From Crocodylus rhombifer (Eukaryota; Chordata; Crocodylia; Crocodylidae), in NCBI GenBank assembly GCA_038503035.1, contig JAVSML010024618.1, positions 244,115 to 308,114 of the forward strand: DNA of 64,000 nt, in the 5' to 3' direction. This document shows, in pieces, positions 33,126 to 44,560 of this stretch. The first letter of the stretch is position 1. Every line of letters starts with the position of its first letter. The notes under the pieces were generated by a model. It was given only the letters and a program-made list of their open reading frames with translations, did no database searches and was not told where the DNA came from. Both the position numbers and the translations under genes were made by a program.

Positions 33126-33800
33126 TTATGTGCAATTGTACATCACACCCTCCTGTCTAACAGCATGATATTGAGATCCTGAGCATTGGCCTGACCCCAC
33201 AGGGCAACGTTCTCTCTCTTCTCCAGTGCTCCCTCTTGCATTTCTTCCTCCACAATCCAGGAGGTCTCCTCCAGCAGATTCAATGAACTCCTCATGATGG
33301 AAGATACTTTGGAGCCTCATCACATCCTCTTGTAGTTCTCTAGGCTGTTCCCTGAGAGACACCATGAGGAGGCGCCACTCACACTACAGCCACTCCCTGA
33401 CCTGGCCACCGCTGGTAGGAACCTGCAAGCCACTGTCCCCACAGCACTGAACCTGGACCTGGGTGGCATTGTTGATGGTGAGCAGTCCTGCCTGGACAGA
33501 AGCCCCACAGGTGCAAGCAGGTACAGTGGCAGTGGCTCTGGTGTTGTGACATCCTCCACTATTTCCCTGGGTCTCTTAATCTGCCTTCTCTCTTACTGCT
33601 CTTCTTCTAAGCACACCTTCTCCAGCAAACTCACCTGAAGCTGGCTTGTTTATTGCTTGTTGGCCCTCAAAGTGTTCCTTTTTTTCCCCGATCCCTCATG
33701 CCAAGCTGAAAGGTTTGCCCCTCAAAAAGGTGGGGGGAGGGAATGAGCTGGCCTAGGAACTGGCCAGTGAACTGCCTGCAAAATACTTACCCTGTTTGCA
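33126..33800 (-). other. Unresolved coding-like segment with splice-donor motifs
   Basis: On the minus strand two overlapping frames (33365-33126 and 33559-33320) show a charged, helix-prone stretch (REQPRELQEDVMRLQ, IMRSSL-like, EEEMQEGALEKRE in adjacent frames), as if one frame had shifted. Upstream on the same strand lie two strong donor-like sites, CAG-GTGAGT near 33637 and CAGGGTAAGT near 33790. I do not recognise the protein; a Harbinger/Myb-type transposon gene remnant is one guess. It could also be non-coding. Confidence 0.2.
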
Positions 33801-33839
33801 GCCTCTGTTCGCTGGTTCCCTGGTCAATGTTATAACCAC

Positions 33840-34890
33840 AAATAACAGAAATGTTGAGGAATGGATATCAAACCTCAGGATCTACAGCTAAAATCAATCT
33901 ATGTCTACTCGAAACTAGGATTAGACATAAATGCAGGAAGCAGATTTCCTTATTTCTGTAGGGTTCTTATACCTTCTGATATCAGCATTTGGTACTACAG
34001 GCTGGAGACAATGGAGCAGATGAACTTCAGTCTCACTGAATCTGGCAATTTCAAAGTTAAGCTTCTTTAAGTATTAATGGGAGAATTCTGTCCAAAATAG
34101 AATATACTTGTTATACAATCTAGCATCATGTACACTGTAGCTGATTAGTCAATAGCATGAAGACAGGACATGTACCACTGCCACAATTTGTAAGTATTAC
34201 AGCTACACAAAGCTGCTCAGAACAAAAAGAATACAGATCCCTATCTCTTCATCAAGAGAGTGAGTAGTCCAAAACCCAGAAGAAAAATGTCAGCTGCTAT
34301 AGGCACCAGATAATATCAGAAAGGAGCAGAAGCTTAGCAGTGCCTGTGACAGCAGTTGTGAGGAACCATATGCTGCTGATGAAAAAAAATCTTTCACAGA
34401 TCTGTACCTAGATTTTCCTACTCTAATGAGAAAAACATGGCAACAGAAAATAATTCCCCCAAATAAGCTCTTCTGACTGAAAGATATTACCAAACTATCT
34501 ACAGTAAACATGAGTGCATGCATATGATACATAGGAGGATGCATCATATACTGAAGAATTAATCTGAAAGTTCAGCTGCCCTGCCTTGTGAGGTTGCTTG
34601 CCTGTCATGCATGCACAACTGAATGGCAAGGTAAAGCACATCTAAATGATGTGTAGCTGCCCTAGGCAGCATTTAAAGTATGTTTTCAAGTGGCACCTGC
34701 TGTAAACAATATACTAGGTAACCAGTAGGAGTCACTGGCTGTTGACAGACACCACTGTGCATAAAGTAAGAGACAAGACATACTGAATTTCAAACAGTGA
34801 TTGGTGTAGCAGACTGCCTAAAATGCAAAAACAATAGTTACACCGTGGTTTTCTTAGGACAAATGAATTCTGGTAGAGGCTTATTGTTAT
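33840..34890. other. Non-coding stretch, nothing recognised
   Basis: No gene or repeat is supported. Short frames at 33861 and 34290 lack features. Confidence 0.5.
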
Positions 34891-34892
34891 CA

Positions 34893-35436
34893 TAGAATCA
34901 ATGAGTCAGAAGGGACCTAGACAGATCATCTAGTCTGACCCCCTGCCAGGGGCAGGAAGGAGCACTGGGGGTAGGAGGGGTCATAAGACCCCAGCCAGGT
35001 GCCTATCCAGTCTCCTCTTGAAGATTTCCAGGGAACATGAGATCACCACCTCTCTGGGAAGCCTAGTCCAGGCTCTGGCCACCCTTACAGTGAAGTAGTT
35101 CTTCCTAATATCTAACCTAAATCTATTCTCCCTCAGCTTGTGGTCATTGTTCCTGGTGACTCCAAGGGGGCCCTGGTGAACAGACTTTCCCCGAGTCCCT
35201 GCTGCTGGCCCCTGATAAGGTTGAAGGCAGCCACAAGATCCCCCTTCAGTCTCATCTTGTGGAGACTGAAGAGATTCAGGTCCCTCAGCCTCTTCTCATA
35301 GGGCTGGCCACAGAGGCCCCCAACCATACGAGTGGCCCTTCTCTGGACCCTCTCCAGGTTCTCCACATCCTTCTTGAAGGGTGGCGCCCAAAACTGGACA
35401 CAGTATTCCAGCTACTGGACATAGTACTCCAGCTAT
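34893..35436 (-). mobile_element. CR1 LINE 3' fragment
   Basis: The plus strand starts TCATAGAATCAATGAGTCAG and GACAGATCATCTAGTCTGAC (reversed CR1 3' end). The minus frame 35366-35133 encodes the ORF2 tail with RVQRRATRMVGGLCGQPYE, LHKMRLKGDLVAAFNLIRG and a matching C-terminus. It is 5'-truncated just before the QFWAP block, where CCAGCTACTGGACATAGTAC forms a small duplication. There is no RT domain. Confidence 0.88.
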
Positions 35437-35449
35437 TATGTATTAGGAA

Positions 35450-36018
35450 TTGGCCATCTTCCCATTTGGACACCCATTGCAGGTGGCTACCAATCCTGCT
35501 ACCATGGCACCATTATCTGTGGTTACAAAGGGCACAGGGTGACAACAATTTGTTTATCAGAAAATATGTCCCAGTTCTCAATATCATTTTTTGTTCAGAT
35601 CAGGAAAAGAAAGGAAAAAAGAGGAATGTCTCTAATACCTATCTCCATCCATTTAGCCTACTTACAAACATGCTTACTGTAAAATACAAAAGATAACATT
35701 ACATATATATCTAAAACTATTACACAACTGTAGCAGCTGTATTAATAAAGGAGTGCGGTTGAAGTGGGAGAGAGATCTTGATCTTAACTGTCTGCTTTAG
35801 CATATATGAAATGACAAAAATAAATTTACATGACTTATTTTGTAAGGTGCCCTGGAGGACTACTATACTGAAAAATGCACCCGTTATTTTTGCATTGAGT
35901 AATAAATATATAAAAGCAAGTACTGTCATGTGCAAGTGGAGAAGAAATTCTAAATAATGCTATTGAAAACTTGGTCTTTACTGTGGGTACAAAAATAATA
36001 AAAATTCTAAGGCAGCTT
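35450..36018. other. AT-rich spacer
   Basis: No supported frame, repeat end or RNA. Confidence 0.5.
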
Positions 36019-36238
36019 TCTAATATAATAAAAGGCTTAGCCTGTCTGTCTGCCTGTCTGTTCATAATGCTTTTGTCCAACTGCACATGTGCTGATTGGC
36101 TCTGCCAGCTAGGCAGCCAGGGGCGGGGCGAGCTGAGTTCAAACAGGAGCCCCTCTGCCACGTCACCTCCTCCTGCAGCCTCTGTGGGGTGGCTCACTCC
36201 GACCCACCTCAACAGAGGCAAAAAAAATATTGAGTTAA
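36019..36238 (+). mobile_element. Possible Helitron-like 5' end
   Basis: The block opens TCTAATATAATAAAAGGCTT and continues with a short CTGT array (36041-36063). A TC start followed by TATAATAAAAGG resembles vertebrate Helitron 5' termini. No 3' hairpin with CTRR was found because CR1 sequence begins at about 36239, so the call is weak. Confidence 0.3.
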
Positions 36239-37595
36239 AAGGCCAATCAGTCTGACATCAATCCCTGGAAAGATCCAGGAGAAAATCATCAAAAGTTCCA
36301 TTAGCAACAGGCTAATGGAACGCAACTTTCTGGGTGCCAGACAACATGGCTTTGTTCCTGGAAGGTCTTGCCTGACCAACCTCATCTCCTTCTATGACCA
36401 GGTGATACATTGTCTGGACAAGGGAGATGAGGTTGATGTCATATCTGGATTTCAAGAAAGCCTTTGACTTGGTCTCTCATGATGGTTACACTGGGGAACT
36501 GCGACCTCGACCATCTCATGGTCCAATGGCTGGGGAACTGGCTCCAGGGTCATACACAAAGAGTGTTAGTTGACAGAAGCAAATTAACACAGCACAAGTG
36601 GTGTCCTTTAGGGCTTAGTACTCAGGTCAGAATTCTTCAACATCTTCATTAATAATCTGGATTCAGGCATCAGATGCAGACTGGCAAAATTCATGGATGA
36701 CATTAAACTATGGGGGAAGGCAGTCACACAGCAGGACAGGGTGGGGATACAGGCCAACATGGAAAGACTCTCAAGGTAGGCAAACCAAAACCTGATAGCA
36801 TTCAATGCAGAGAAGTGCAGAGTGCTCCACCTTGGGAGGAAAAACCAGCATCATACTTATAGGCTCAGCAGTGCTATACTCACTAGCACCATGACCAAAA
36901 AAGACTTGGGGGTCTTGATTGACCACAAGATGAATATGAGCCACCTATGCAATGCCGTAGCCAGCAAAGCAAACCAAACTCTGGCATGCATCCACCAATG
37001 CATTTCAAGCAAAACAGGGGATGTCATCCTCCCACTCTACTTGGTCTTAGTAAGGCCACAAGTGGAGTACTGTGTCCAGTTTTGGGCCACTTCAGGAGGG
37101 ACATGGATAAGCTTGAGAGAGCCCAAAGGAGAGCCACTAACATGATCAAAAGCCTTATGAAGAGCCTTAAAGCAAGCCTTATGAGGAGAGGCTGAGGGAC
37201 AAGGGACTCTTCAGCCTGGAGAAAAGAAGGCTTAGGGGGGACTTGGTGCCAGCCTATAAGTATATAAGGGGGGTGCACCAGGATCTGGGAGAACAGTTGT
37301 TCACTAGGACTCCCCAAGGGATAACAAGGGCTAAAGGCCACAAACTTCTGGAAGGCTGATTTAGACTGGACATAAGGAAAAACTTCTTTATAGTCCGAGT
37401 GTCCAGGGTCTGGAACAGACTCCCCCAAGAGGTGGTGCAAGCACTTACTCTGGACTCATTCAAAAAACATTTGGATGCTTATCTTACTGGGATCATTTGA
37501 CCCCAACAGACTTCCTGCCCATGGCAGGGGGGTTGGACTCGATGATCTTGTGAGGTCCCTTCCAGCCCCTAATGTCTATGAAATCTATGATTTGC
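36239..37595 (+). mobile_element. CR1 LINE, C-terminal RT half to 3' end
   Basis: It begins at the RT block that reads as a degenerate NYRPISLTS and continues through IHCLDKGDEVDVI, FMDDIKLWG (the YADD box with both catalytic Asp present), KKDLGVLIDHKMNMSHLCNA, EYCVQFWA and a C-terminal NRLPQEVVQALTLDSFKK-like block. The 3' UTR contains GTTGGACTCGATGATCTTG and ends with TCTATGAAATCTATGA. Several frameshifts are present (coding segments 36464-36652 and 36822-37145). It is 5'-truncated and inactive. Confidence 0.88.
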
Positions 37596-37599
37596 TCCA

Positions 37600-38605
37600 G
37601 ACCATACATTCATATAAGTTTGAATTACTAAAAGCTTATTATCCTTTATTTTCCTTTCTTTCCTATTTTGATTTGAATCTGTGTATTGTCAGGGTCCTCA
37701 GTAAGAACAAAATACTGTCCATTTGGTTTCCTAATCAGCCACTAGCATTTTACCATAGATAACATTCTTGCTTGTTTTTTCTAAAATTAATCTCACTCAA
37801 ATTCAGATGTTACAAAGGTCTAGGGTGCTGAAATCTGGACCTAAAATAGAAGCATTAACTAACTAGGCAACTGGGCAATCATCCTAAGACAATCTGTCAC
37901 AAAAGACAGAAAAATTAGGTAAAGGTTTTGTTATTGCTGCTTGATGAATAAATTTAGTTTCTTTGTAAGAAATAAGAACATATTACATTATTATGTAGTT
38001 TATTCCAATGGTACTCAGAAATCAATAGTAAATAATTCAACTGCTAGAAGGAAACACTTTTATACTGATACAAGTTATAAAGCATATTACTATAGCAAGG
38101 AGCCCACAGTATACGTTAAATGACTTCTAACATAGCAAAGAAGCAAAGTCCATTTAAATTAAACTTAAAATTGCTGCTTTGTTGCACTAATGGCTCTAAT
38201 TAATGCACCATTTAGAAGCAAAATAGTTGTATTAAAAACTTTCTGAAAAATACATTTTTAAAAACAAATCATTGGCTTTTTTAATGTTTAACAAACAACC
38301 CAGATCTAACTTAGCATTAATTAGAGAAAACCTGTTACAGGTTATATTGATATTTTTCCCTATTCAAATACTCTTCCAGCACTATTAAAAGTAAATGACA
38401 TCAGAAAATACTTACATTTCTTAAAAGAAGGTGAATAAATATTTGATAAGAAATGTATTTAGGGAACCAATATAAACAAATTTAGTATGCATGGACTCTC
38501 CTGAGAGGGTCTTTACTGTTCTTGTACTTTGGCAATAGAAGTACATTCAGATGTTAAAATAACTAACACTCATTTAAAAGGTTGCTATATTAACTATAAC
38601 ATTAA
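37600..38605. other. AT-rich spacer between convergent CR1 copies
   Basis: About 1 kb without frames or recognised repeats. Confidence 0.5.
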
Positions 38606-38610
38606 CTATT

Positions 38611-39865
38611 TATAGATTCACAGATTGTTAGGGGCTGAAAGGGACCTTGTAGATCACTGGGTCCAGTCCCCCTGCACTAGGCAGGAAAAGACAAATGGGG
38701 TCAAGTTCTTGATGTACTCCCCTGATGTAGCGGTAAGCCACTACCAAGTGCCCTCTCAGCCTTCTCTTCTGTAGGCTGAAGAGGCCCAAATCCCTCAACC
38801 TCTCCCCGCATGGCTTGTCTTGCAAGTCCCTGATCATACAGGTGGCTCTTCTCTCGACCCTCTCAAGTTTTTCCTTGTCCTTCTTGAAGTGCGGTGCCCA
38901 GAATTGGACACAGTACTCTATAGCTGTGGTCTCACCAGTGCAGAGTATAGTGGGAGTATTACTTCCTTAGTTTTACATGAGATGCAACGGTTAATATATG
39001 CCAGAGTGTTGTTTGCCCTGCTGGCCACAGCATCGCACTGCCAGCTCATGTTCATGCGATGGTCGATCGCTACCCCTAGGTCCCTTTTGGCCATCAAATT
39101 GTCACCACCAAGCCTGTAGGTAAGTTGGGGATTGTTTGCTCCCAGGTGGAGCACCTTACACTTCTGAGTGTTGAACTTTATCTGGTTCTGGTCCACCCAA
39201 GTCTCCAGCCTGTTCAGGTCCACCTGTAGCTGCAACCTATCTTGTGGCATGATTACTCTCCCCCATAACTTGGCGTTGCCCGCAAACTTGGCCAGTGAGC
39301 TTTTTACCCCCACATCCAAATCACTGATAAAGATGTTGAAAAACACCAGTCCAAGCATGGATCCCTGAAGGACACCACTGTCCACTTCTCACCAGGAGAA
39401 CACAGATCCGTTCATGAGAACTCTCTGGTCCTACCATGCAGCCAGTTTTCCACCCACTGAATTGTTGAGCACTTAAGCCCACAATCTTCCAATTTTTCCA
39501 CAAGGATAGCATGGGATGCTAGATCAAAAGCTTTTTGGAAGTCTAGGTCTATAATGTTGACCTACTCTCTCATGTCCAGGTGGTGAGAGACCTGTTCGTA
39601 GAAGAAGATGAGATTGGTAAGACAAGATCTCTCTGAGACAAAGCCATGCTGGCTGTCAATGAGAATCTACCCTCAACAAGTGCATCACACTTGGATTCTT
39701 TAATGACTTTTTCCAGGATTTTCCCTAGGATGGAGGTTAGACTGACTGGCCTATAGTTGCCAGAGTCCACCCTCTTCCTCTTCTTCAAGATGGGCACAAT
39801 GTTGGCCCTCTTCCAATCCTCAGGAATCTCCCCAGTGTGCCACAATTTCTGAAATACTGTCAAAG
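38611..39865 (-). mobile_element. CR1 LINE, RT half to 3' end, minus strand
   Basis: The minus strand carries QKLWHTGEIPEDWKRANIVP and the SGNYRPVSLTSILGKILEKV block (39850-39680), the palm with FFNIFISDLDVGVKSSLAKF, and the QIKFNTQKCKVLHLG block. The catalytic box reads FAGNAKLWG, so the two Asp of FADD are both lost. The 3' end on the plus strand begins AGATTCACAGATTGTTAGGG. A matching LINE half lies in opposite orientation at 36239. Confidence 0.87.
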
Positions 39866-40115
39866 AAAAAGCAAGTTTAGGCTTCAATTTCCAGCTACAA
39901 TACATAGACCCTTCACTATGAAGCAACTTGTAAGGACAGACCCTTTATTTTCAAGACAATTGCATTTTTAGACTTGATCAATCCTAGGCATTACAATGCG
40001 TGATCTATAAAACAACTTTCTTTAGCAAACTGTGAAGATCTATTTCCAAGAAGAAAGAGCACATAAATGAAATTCACTGTCTCTTACAAACACATGGTTT
40101 CTTCCTATGTCAGCC

Positions 40116-40944
40116 TGTGACAGGCTTCTACCCTACTCACCACAACACCAGCATCCATCTGGCTAGTCTGGAGGAAGGCCAGCCAGCACCATGTGACCAG
40201 AAGGAGCTCCACCAATTGGTCTGGGGCCTGGAGGCCCCCGTATTAAAGGGATCCCAGAGACAGAAGCCAGAGGAGAGCACTTTGGTGCACTGGAACTGGA
40301 CCTAGATACTCTCCCCACAGCTAGATGGGACTACTTCCTCCCAGGGCCAGCACACCTGGAGAAGAAGCATGCGTGCAGCCCACCAGGGCTGCACTCTTTG
40401 TGACTGGCTGAAAACTGGTTGCTGTCTCTGGGGTCAAGTTCCCCAAGAAAACCCAAGAAGCCTCAAATGCCAACAGGGCACTGGGAACCCAACCAGGCAC
40501 CAGCCTAATCAACACAGCTGGCATGTTACACAGCCCAGACCTGGCTGTACTCTGGCACTCATGGGAGCCCATGCAGAACTATGCAAGTCAGGTGGGACTG
40601 GAATAAGACAGCCTAGTGGGCAATCTGGCAATCTGCCACAGGGAATACCCAGCAAGGAGCTCCCCCCGACATTGAACATCCTGGCAGAACATCCACAGAC
40701 CCACAGCATGCAGATAGGGGATTGGTGGCACCACAAGCTTTGTGTAGGCACAGCGGGGTACACCTCACAGCATTACCATACCTGGCTAGGTAGCAGGACG
40801 CGCAGAGCTCAGACCAGAAAGCCCATCTACCAGGAGGCACTACAAACCTAGAGATGGGTGAGCGAAGGGTGGACTGAGCACTGAGGTACACATGTGCGTA
40901 AGGAAAGTGCTTGGCATGGGGGTATTGTTGCCCTGCCCATCACA
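40116..40944 (+). mobile_element. Possible solo LTR
   Basis: The start TGTGACAGGC and reversed end TGTGATGGGC match at 8 of 10 and give TG...CA termini. Flanks CAGCC and CTACC agree at only 3 of 5. There is no clear AATAAA. The frames inside (40369-40851) have no retroviral features. An LTR is the most economical reading of an 829-bp non-coding block with such ends. Confidence 0.42.
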
Positions 40945-40974
40945 CTACCCCAGCTACATAAGTTGGATTTTCAG

Positions 40975-41410
40975 TAGAGGTGCACCAATATATTGGTGCC
41001 ATATCAGATCAGCACCAATGAAAGGAAAATTAACATTATCAGCTCTTGGCTTTTTTTGGCTGATGTAGCCAACAATGTCACTGAGAAATATAATATGCCT
41101 TCTGGCCAGGGCCCCTGGATGCTTCAGGCATGTGCACAGCCACACACAAGCACGTGGTCAAGAATGCAGCTGAGCAGTGTGGAGAGCAGGTAAGTCTGTG
41201 GACTTGAAGGAGTGCGGGGGAAGGAGGGGGTATGGCGGGGCAGGACGAGGCCCCCATAGTGAGGGAGTGGGGCAGGGCATGGCCCCCATAGTGAGGGAGT
41301 GGGGCAGGGGCTTGGGGTCCTGCACAGCCAAGGCAGTGAATAGGACCTGAGGCCAGGGCAAGGAGCAGGACAGAGCCACAGGTGACTTGTTCAGGGGCGT
41401 GGTGGGATGG
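40975..41410 (+). mobile_element. GTGCACC-type non-autonomous element, copy 1
   Basis: It starts TAGAGGTGCACCAATATA, followed by alternating TATTGGTGCC and ATATCAG motifs, then a GC-rich part beginning ATGCAGCTGAGCAGTGTGGA. The same order recurs at 42032. It holds a 29-bp tandem duplication (41249-41309). Its right end is lost where another element begins. Confidence 0.5.
41249..41309 (+). repeat. 29-bp duplication, period 32
   Basis: GGCCCCCATAGTGAGGGAGT plus GGGGCAGGG occurs at 41249 and 41281. Confidence 0.85.
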
Positions 41411-41499
41411 GGAGGGTGGAGGCTCCCCACTGCTGTGCATACTCCCTGGGAGAATTATGGGGGGGCATGTCCCCCCTCCAGATTAGTACATGGGGTGGA

Positions 41500-41712
41500 T
41501 GCAGGCTGCCACTGCAGGCTTGAGGTATGTAGAAAAAACATTTAAAGCTGTGTCTATGTCCAAATCCTCGAGTCTTTCTGAATCTCTCCAAATTGATCTG
41601 AAGGGTTCTGATTCAAATCAGAGAGATTAAAAGGTGCCCTGTTTCAATTCAGATTTGGAGATTCGGCTGCCGAATATCTGCTGAATCGAATCAGTGACTG
41701 AAGCCTCACAAA
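41500..41712. mobile_element. Right half of long-TIR hAT-like foldback
   Basis: It contains GAGGTATGTAGAAAAAACAT and TTTAAAGCTGTGTCTATG, then GAATC/GATTC-rich sequence, and ends CTTCACAAAGCCCTA-like (CTCACAAAGCCCTA), the family terminus seen at 62707. Confidence 0.6.
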
Positions 41713-42031
41713 GCCCTAGTGCCCTGCCTCCTGAGCAGTATTGCACCTGGGTCTATTCACCCACCGTGACTTGCCGTTTTCACTGGATTTTACCCATGGA
41801 GGTGGTGAGCAGTGATTCCATAGGGACCAATGTGGCTCTATTGGCATTTCTTCTGTGGGGCTCCTCCTCCCCTATAACTCACCCCCTTTCCAGTCAGGTG
41901 TTTATGATCAGCCTGGGTGAAGCTGGGTGGCAGGACCTTCTCCTCCTGCACTGGTGCCTGATGAGGATGATGACTGGGAGAGGTCTTGCTGCTGTCCTGT
42001 GTGCTCTGAAATTTATAATGCAACTGAAAAG

Positions 42032-42300
42032 TAGGGGTGCACCTATATCAATATGCTATTATTAATGAGCCATATCAGCTGATACCAACCTGATAACCAA
42101 TTTTCAAGAATGCAGAAGGGCAGCATGGAGAACAGAGCCCTGCAGGTAATTCTGTGGAGGAGAAGGGGAAGGGAGGGGGCAGATTGAGGCTCTCATGGTG
42201 AAGGAGGGAGTGGGGCAAGGGCAAGGAAGGACAGGGACTGGAGCTGGGAGCACTGCTTAGCCAGGGTGATGAAGGAGACCTGGGGTGTACGTTAGCACCA
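42032..42300 (+). mobile_element. GTGCACC-type non-autonomous element, copy 2
   Basis: It starts TAGGGGTGCACCTATATCAA, with ATCAGCTGATACC and AATGCAGAAGGGCAGCATGG parallel to copy 1, then the shared GC-rich part (AAGGAGGGAGTGGGGCA). Direct orientation relative to copy 1, 1.06 kb apart. Confidence 0.5.
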
Positions 42301-42569
42301 CTGATCAGCAGATAGTGCTTAGGGATCATTAAAGCACAATTAACCCTTAAATGGAATGTGAAATATGAACACAGACAACTCAGTGTCATAAAATCAAAGT
42401 TTAACTTTATTACTTCACCAAATATTATTTTATCAGTTTCTATATTCAGAAAGAGAAAAACACTTAGTACAATGATCTCACTCAATCCCAGATGTTACTT
42501 TGCTTCACAGAAAAGATGGCCACTCTGTTCCTGAAGCAAAGGGTGCATCATTGGCTGGGATGATCCAGA

Positions 42570-43052
42570 CATACCTCAAGGGTGAGCTTAGGGCTCACCA
42601 CTCATACCTCAAGGGACCAGGCAGCTTGTGAATGCTGAGATGCTGGGGGAGATGAAGCGTCCCACAGGTGTGCAGGGCGGTCCCCAGCATGCTCAGTGGT
42701 AGACACGGAAGTGGACTGGTTCAGCGACTGGGGGGTTGGCCAGTCACTGAGCTGGGAGGGGCACAGGTCCTCTTTTGGGTCTGCTGCCAAGTGTGTGGGG
42801 GCGCCCCCTGTGCTCCTGTGGGACACTCCATCACAGCATTCATGAGCCACACCTGGTACCTTGAGGTATATAGAAAAAACATTTAAAGCTGTGTCTATGG
42901 CCGAATCACTGATTCTCTGAATCAGCATTGACTATTCAGATTCAGATCCGGCCTAATTGAATCAGGACGGTGATCTGAATCAACGAATCAAATCACTTTC
43001 TCCCTATTCAGGTGAAATTCAAATTGAATATGGCCCATTTTGCACACCCCTA
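42570..43052. mobile_element. Long-TIR hAT-like foldback, damaged copy
   Basis: The right part has CCTTGAGGTATATAGAAAAA, ATTTAAAGCTGTGTCTATGG, GAATC-rich sequence and the terminus CATTTTGCACACCCCTA. The left part (CATACCTCAAGG...GAATGCTGAGATGC) is the degenerate inverse of 42835-42870. The internal GC-rich stretch is non-coding. Confidence 0.6.
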
Positions 43053-43059
43053 CAGGGCA

Positions 43060-44200
43060 CACCCATTGGCTGGTATGGTGGTTGTGAGTCTATCACACAG
43101 GTTACTATATTTTTTATTTTGTTGTGTAAAAACTTTGCCTTGCTGCCAAAGTCCATTTGACCTTGAGCTCTTTTGCACCCATGTGGCCTGCTTCAGACTG
43201 CACTGAAGCTAACTGGCAAAAATCCTTTAGATAACAGAAAGATGGCCAGATTCATGGATAAAAAAATAAAATACTTTATGAAACCTTGCTGATCTCACAA
43301 TTAATTTGATGGATGGCAGCAGGTGAGTCAGAAGTGGTATGTAATGATTTAGATAAAATAAGGTTACCAACCACACACAAGATATATACTCAAATATGAT
43401 GCAACAGATATGGAAAATATGCTAGGATTTTAGGGCTCTTTTTAATGGTTATGTTTGAATAATAAACCAACCTGAAATTACTTAGAAACAACACAGTCTA
43501 CAATCCTTAAAGGTTAATAAAGAATTTAGAAAACACATGGTAGGACTAAGCTGTTCTTTGGGGAAATCAGCAGTTTTTCAGTACACTGACATGGCAGATA
43601 AGAGTGCTCTGCTCATGAAGTTCAATTTATCATCTGACCTGATCTGCTACCTGCAATAGCTTTGAAGCAGTGCATTTGTTACACACTCCTTGCAAACTCT
43701 TTTTGGAACTGCAGGTAGAAAAATCACCTTCATCTCCCATTGCCATCAAAATGATAGCAGCAGACTTCCTATTTAAAATTAGCACAACTGACAGTCTGTT
43801 ATGCCATATTGAGTCACATCACACATTAGTGTTACTCTATCACATCTTAAATTCACCTCACATTACATGGTACTGAGGAAAAAATAATTAATTCTGAAGT
43901 TACTATATGGTGCAGCAAGAACCTGGTAATTGCCATGTATCAGTGTAACCCTAGGAAAACAGGAGGAGCAGGAAAAATATGTTATTCAATAGGATGGCAC
44001 TGAATTGGCAATATGGGGTGGTGTATTGAGAAATTCTGATTTACTCATCAAAGCACACAATGCATTTTTTTAATAACTAAATAATCTGGACATTTGTATT
44101 CTGTGGCTTTGACTCAGTTTCTTTTTTTTCTTTTCCCCTGACAAGCTCCACTAATTGTAATACCCTGGAAGTTGTTCAGCAGTAACAGAAACAAAATGTG
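43060..44200. other. AT-rich non-coding stretch
   Basis: No supported gene or repeat; short chance frames only. Confidence 0.5.
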
Positions 44201-44204
44201 GAAG

Positions 44205-44560
44205 ACAACAGAAAAGTAGGCCTGAAAGAGAGAGGTTATCTACTTCTTCCCCCTGCCCCAAGGTCGGATCAGATCACTAAAATTCCTGACAAGATGTTTC
44301 TCTAACCTACTTCCAAAATCTTCCAGCGATGGAGATTCTACAATCAGGCAAGGCAATCCATTCCAATGATCAATTATCCCTTAACATTAGAAAGTTTTCC
44401 TTATGTTTAATCTAAAGCTTTTTTGTGGCAATTTAAACCCATTGCTACCTGTCCTACTCCCACTGACCCTGGAGAATAACCTATTGCCTTGCACTTCGTA
44501 AGAATCTTTTATATATTTGAAGACTGTTAGCATACCTACTCTTGACATGCTTTGGTCCAG
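44205..44560 (-). mobile_element. Old CR1/L3-like LINE 3' fragment
   Basis: The plus strand holds ACAGAAAAGTAGGCCTGAAA, then TCCAGCGATGGAGATTCTAC and CATTCCAATGATCAATTATC, the reversed CR1/L3 3' region. On the minus strand a broken frame gives KYIKDSYE-, GFKLPQKSFRLNIRKTF-like pieces. Divergence from the other copies is high, so it is an older insertion. Confidence 0.65.

Noticed and set aside
32979..33135. TG-rich stretch as a Z-DNA or regulatory region
   Set aside because: It is interrupted, degenerate microsatellite sequence beside the (CA)n tract; no further evidence.
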